From Macrococcoides psychrotolerans (GTDB lineage Bacteria; Bacillota; Bacilli; Staphylococcales; Staphylococcaceae), in assembly GCF_038095555.1 (NCBI RefSeq), contig NZ_CP124591.1, positions 434,001 through 498,000 on the forward strand: a DNA stretch of 64,000 nt, in the 5' to 3' direction. The notes under the pieces were generated by a model. It searched no databases. It saw nothing but the letters and a program-made list of their open reading frames with translations, and was not told the origin of the DNA. The position numbers and the translations under genes were made by a program. This document shows, piece by piece, positions 62,777 through 64,000 of the stretch. Each line of letters opens with the position of its first letter. Positions within the stretch are counted from its first letter, which is position 1.

Positions 62777-63379
62777 TTATTGATTGTTAAACAGTAAACT
62801 TTTTTTAATATAAATGATGTATAGTATTCCTAAAATGAAATAGACGTAATTATATGGAATAAACATTACGAGTAATATAAAACTAATTGCAAATAAATAT
62901 TCTCCGATACGTTTCGGATGGTTAATATATTTGTATATATTTAAATATTCAAACTGAAACCACTTTACTGTACCGTTTACTTCTGATAACTGATACATAA
63001 TAAGACCGATGATAAAAAATGAAACGCTCAAATATGGACTTGATAAATAAACAGATTCGTCACTGTGCATAATAATAAATGGTATTGATATATTAAAGAG
63101 TAAGGCTAATAATAAGTGCAGCCATTTATAGTGAATATAGATGTTATAGTTATCGGAATGATAATAGCGTAAGTATAGATGCATGACACTTATCGAACCG
63201 ATAAAAAGCACGAATGTTTTAGAAATAAAGTTTGCATGTCCAAGTAATGGATAGTTCGTTAATACTACGATCATCGTAGATATATTCAAATGAATATATG
63301 TCATGTTCTGTTCTTTAAAGTTAAAGAACAGAAATACGAAGAGCGTCATTAATAAATTTCCTATCAGCAAGTAACTCAT
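62777..63379 (-). CDS. Hypothetical membrane protein
   Basis: 200 residues, about seven predicted helices with short charged loops and a tail ending KKSLLFNNQ. AT-rich codons and many Tyr, Ile and Leu. No family recognised. GGAGACAC precedes the ATG. Located between the GlsB-type gene and queE, both on the minus strand. Function unknown. Confidence 0.6.
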   Translation of the reverse strand: MSYLLIGNLLMTLFVFLFFNFKEQNMTYIHLNISTMIVVLTNYPLLGHANFISKTFVLFIGSISVMHLYLRYYHSDNYNIYIHYKWLHLLLALLFNISIPFIIMHSDESVYLSSPYLSVSFFIIGLIMYQLSEVNGTVKWFQFEYLNIYKYINHPKRIGEYLFAISFILLVMFIPYNYVYFILGILYIIYIKKSLLFNNQ

Positions 63380-63447
63380 AAAGTGTCTCCTTAAATTTCA
63401 ATCGTGTTTCAATTATAACGTTTACATAAAATGAAACACAATGATTA

Positions 63448-64000
63448 TTATACACCTTTTTTGTTACTCCAGAGCAATGTGTGCAGTTGTGGCGTTATAT
63501 ACACATCATTCATTTCACTGTCCGGCATTACTTTATCGATTAATGTTTCGTAATGTGAAAGTAGTCTTGAAGTATGGTCTTCTACAGTATCATCAAGATA
63601 GGGATTACCAACTTGTAAATACATTTTAATATGTGGGTAGCGTTTATGAATCATTTTGCTGAAATGATAATCGTCATCATTAAAGATAACCACTTTTAAT
63701 GTTACTTTATCTGAATTCAGCTCACGAATCACAGCGTCCAGCTGGTCTAAATCGTGTGTCATCGTTGAACTTGGCGGTTTCGGGCTAATCGTCAACTGAT
63801 CGATTTCAGTCATCCAGCTCTGGAATTTCGTACCTTGTGTTTCGAGCGCCACTTCAATACCTTTATCGTGTAATAACGATACAAATCCAGCTAAATTTTT
63901 TATCAGCGCAGGATTACCACCCGATATCGTGACATGATTAAACTGATTAGGTGCAATAGACTGAAGACGTTCATAGATTGTTTCGGGTAATAACATTTCA
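63448..64000 (-). CDS. queE: 7-carboxy-7-deazaguanine synthase (QueE), C-terminal part
   Basis: The frame is open to the right window edge, so the N-terminal radical SAM cluster motif is not seen; about 184 residues remain. HVTISGGNPALIKN is the GGNP SAM-binding segment of QueE, followed by ALETQGTKF and LTISPKPPSS, all diagnostic. QueE forms the 7-deazaguanine core in queuosine synthesis. As I recall, S. aureus has queC and queD alongside; they would lie to the right. Confidence 0.9.
   Translation of the reverse strand, partial: EMLLPETIYERLQSIAPNQFNHVTISGGNPALIKNLAGFVSLLHDKGIEVALETQGTKFQSWMTEIDQLTISPKPPSSTMTHDLDQLDAVIRELNSDKVTLKVVIFNDDDYHFSKMIHKRYPHIKMYLQVGNPYLDDTVEDHTSRLLSHYETLIDKVMPDSEMNDVYITPQLHTLLWSNKKGV

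Noticed and set aside
1..64000. tRNA, rRNA, phage or integrative element
   Set aside because: No tRNA-like cloverleaf signatures, rRNA motifs, integrases, transposases or phage genes were recognised by reading; gene content looks like a core chromosome.

Overview
The window looks like a chromosomal segment of a low-GC Gram-positive coccus of the family Staphylococcaceae, most likely Macrococcus or a close relative of Staphylococcus (inference). The base composition is AT-rich by eye, ribosome binding sites are strong (AGGAGG) and TTG starts are frequent. Several proteins match staphylococcal ones as I remember them: MgrA (50.8 kb), CcpE (27.0 kb), the RelP small alarmone synthetase, and UppP beside a CydDC-type ABC pair. 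The stretch from uppP through the ABC pair, mgrA, the fru operon, the CNNM-family magnesium protein and queE recalls the S. aureus order. I see no phage, transposase, CRISPR array, tRNA or rRNA. Both edges cut genes: a DHA2 drug exporter on the left and queE on the right.

Layout. 0-6.1 kb: DHA2 exporter end, a YkvI-type membrane protein, an esterase, an NAD(P)-binding protein, and the DUF47-Pit phosphate uptake pair behind a possible PhoP box. 6.1-10.4 kb: a small hydrolase, then the gluconate operon gntR-gntK-gntP with a perfect GntR operator and a CcpA cre. 10.4-13.7 kb: Bax-inhibitor-like protein, YebC-type protein, cupin, VOC-fold protein and an SDR that has lost its catalytic residues. 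13.7-18.5 kb: a YtrA-type regulator with its ABC transporter, then a membrane-anchored PLD-like protein. 18.5-21.5 kb: the metNPQ methionine importer under a SAM-I riboswitch, followed by an 89-bp exact repeat pair that carries a terminator.

21.5-33.2 kb: a TetR regulator divergent from an EmrAB-type efflux pair, a DUF402 protein, a stress-type SDR, TatD, CcpE, RelP, an MFS carrier, DUF456, a DinB-fold protein and a CPA1 Na+/H+ antiporter. 33.3-36.4 kb: pflB-pflA on the minus strand behind two Rex-like boxes. 36.5-45.5 kb: GNAT enzymes, a cupin, a run of secreted or lipid-anchored proteins (coiled-coil lipoprotein, GATase-like lipoprotein, M6 metalloprotease), DUF523, DUF188, a coiled-coil protein and a MarR regulator. 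45.6-51.3 kb: uppP, the CydDC-like pair, DegV and mgrA. 51.4-56.1 kb: a COG0523 metallochaperone GTPase and the fruR-fruK-fruA operon. 56.2-64 kb: a hydrolase, the CNNM/CorC protein with a highly structured leader, DUF3817, an RluF-type pseudouridine synthase, a TIGR00266 protein, an aldo/keto reductase, YwiC-like and other membrane proteins, and queE.

Common themes are carbon and redox control (cre sites at gnt and fru, Rex at pfl, CcpE), nutrient sensing by RNA or operators (SAM-I, PhoP-like box, the 57.1-57.3 kb leader) and envelope or drug stress (UppP, MgrA, EmrAB). The least explained signal is the leader of the CNNM gene. It has two Shine-Dalgarno sequences that compete for one pairing partner, and a hairpin that exactly bridges the gap between the second one and the TTG start. 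Genes are close-packed and no gene-free stretch exceeds 300 bases.
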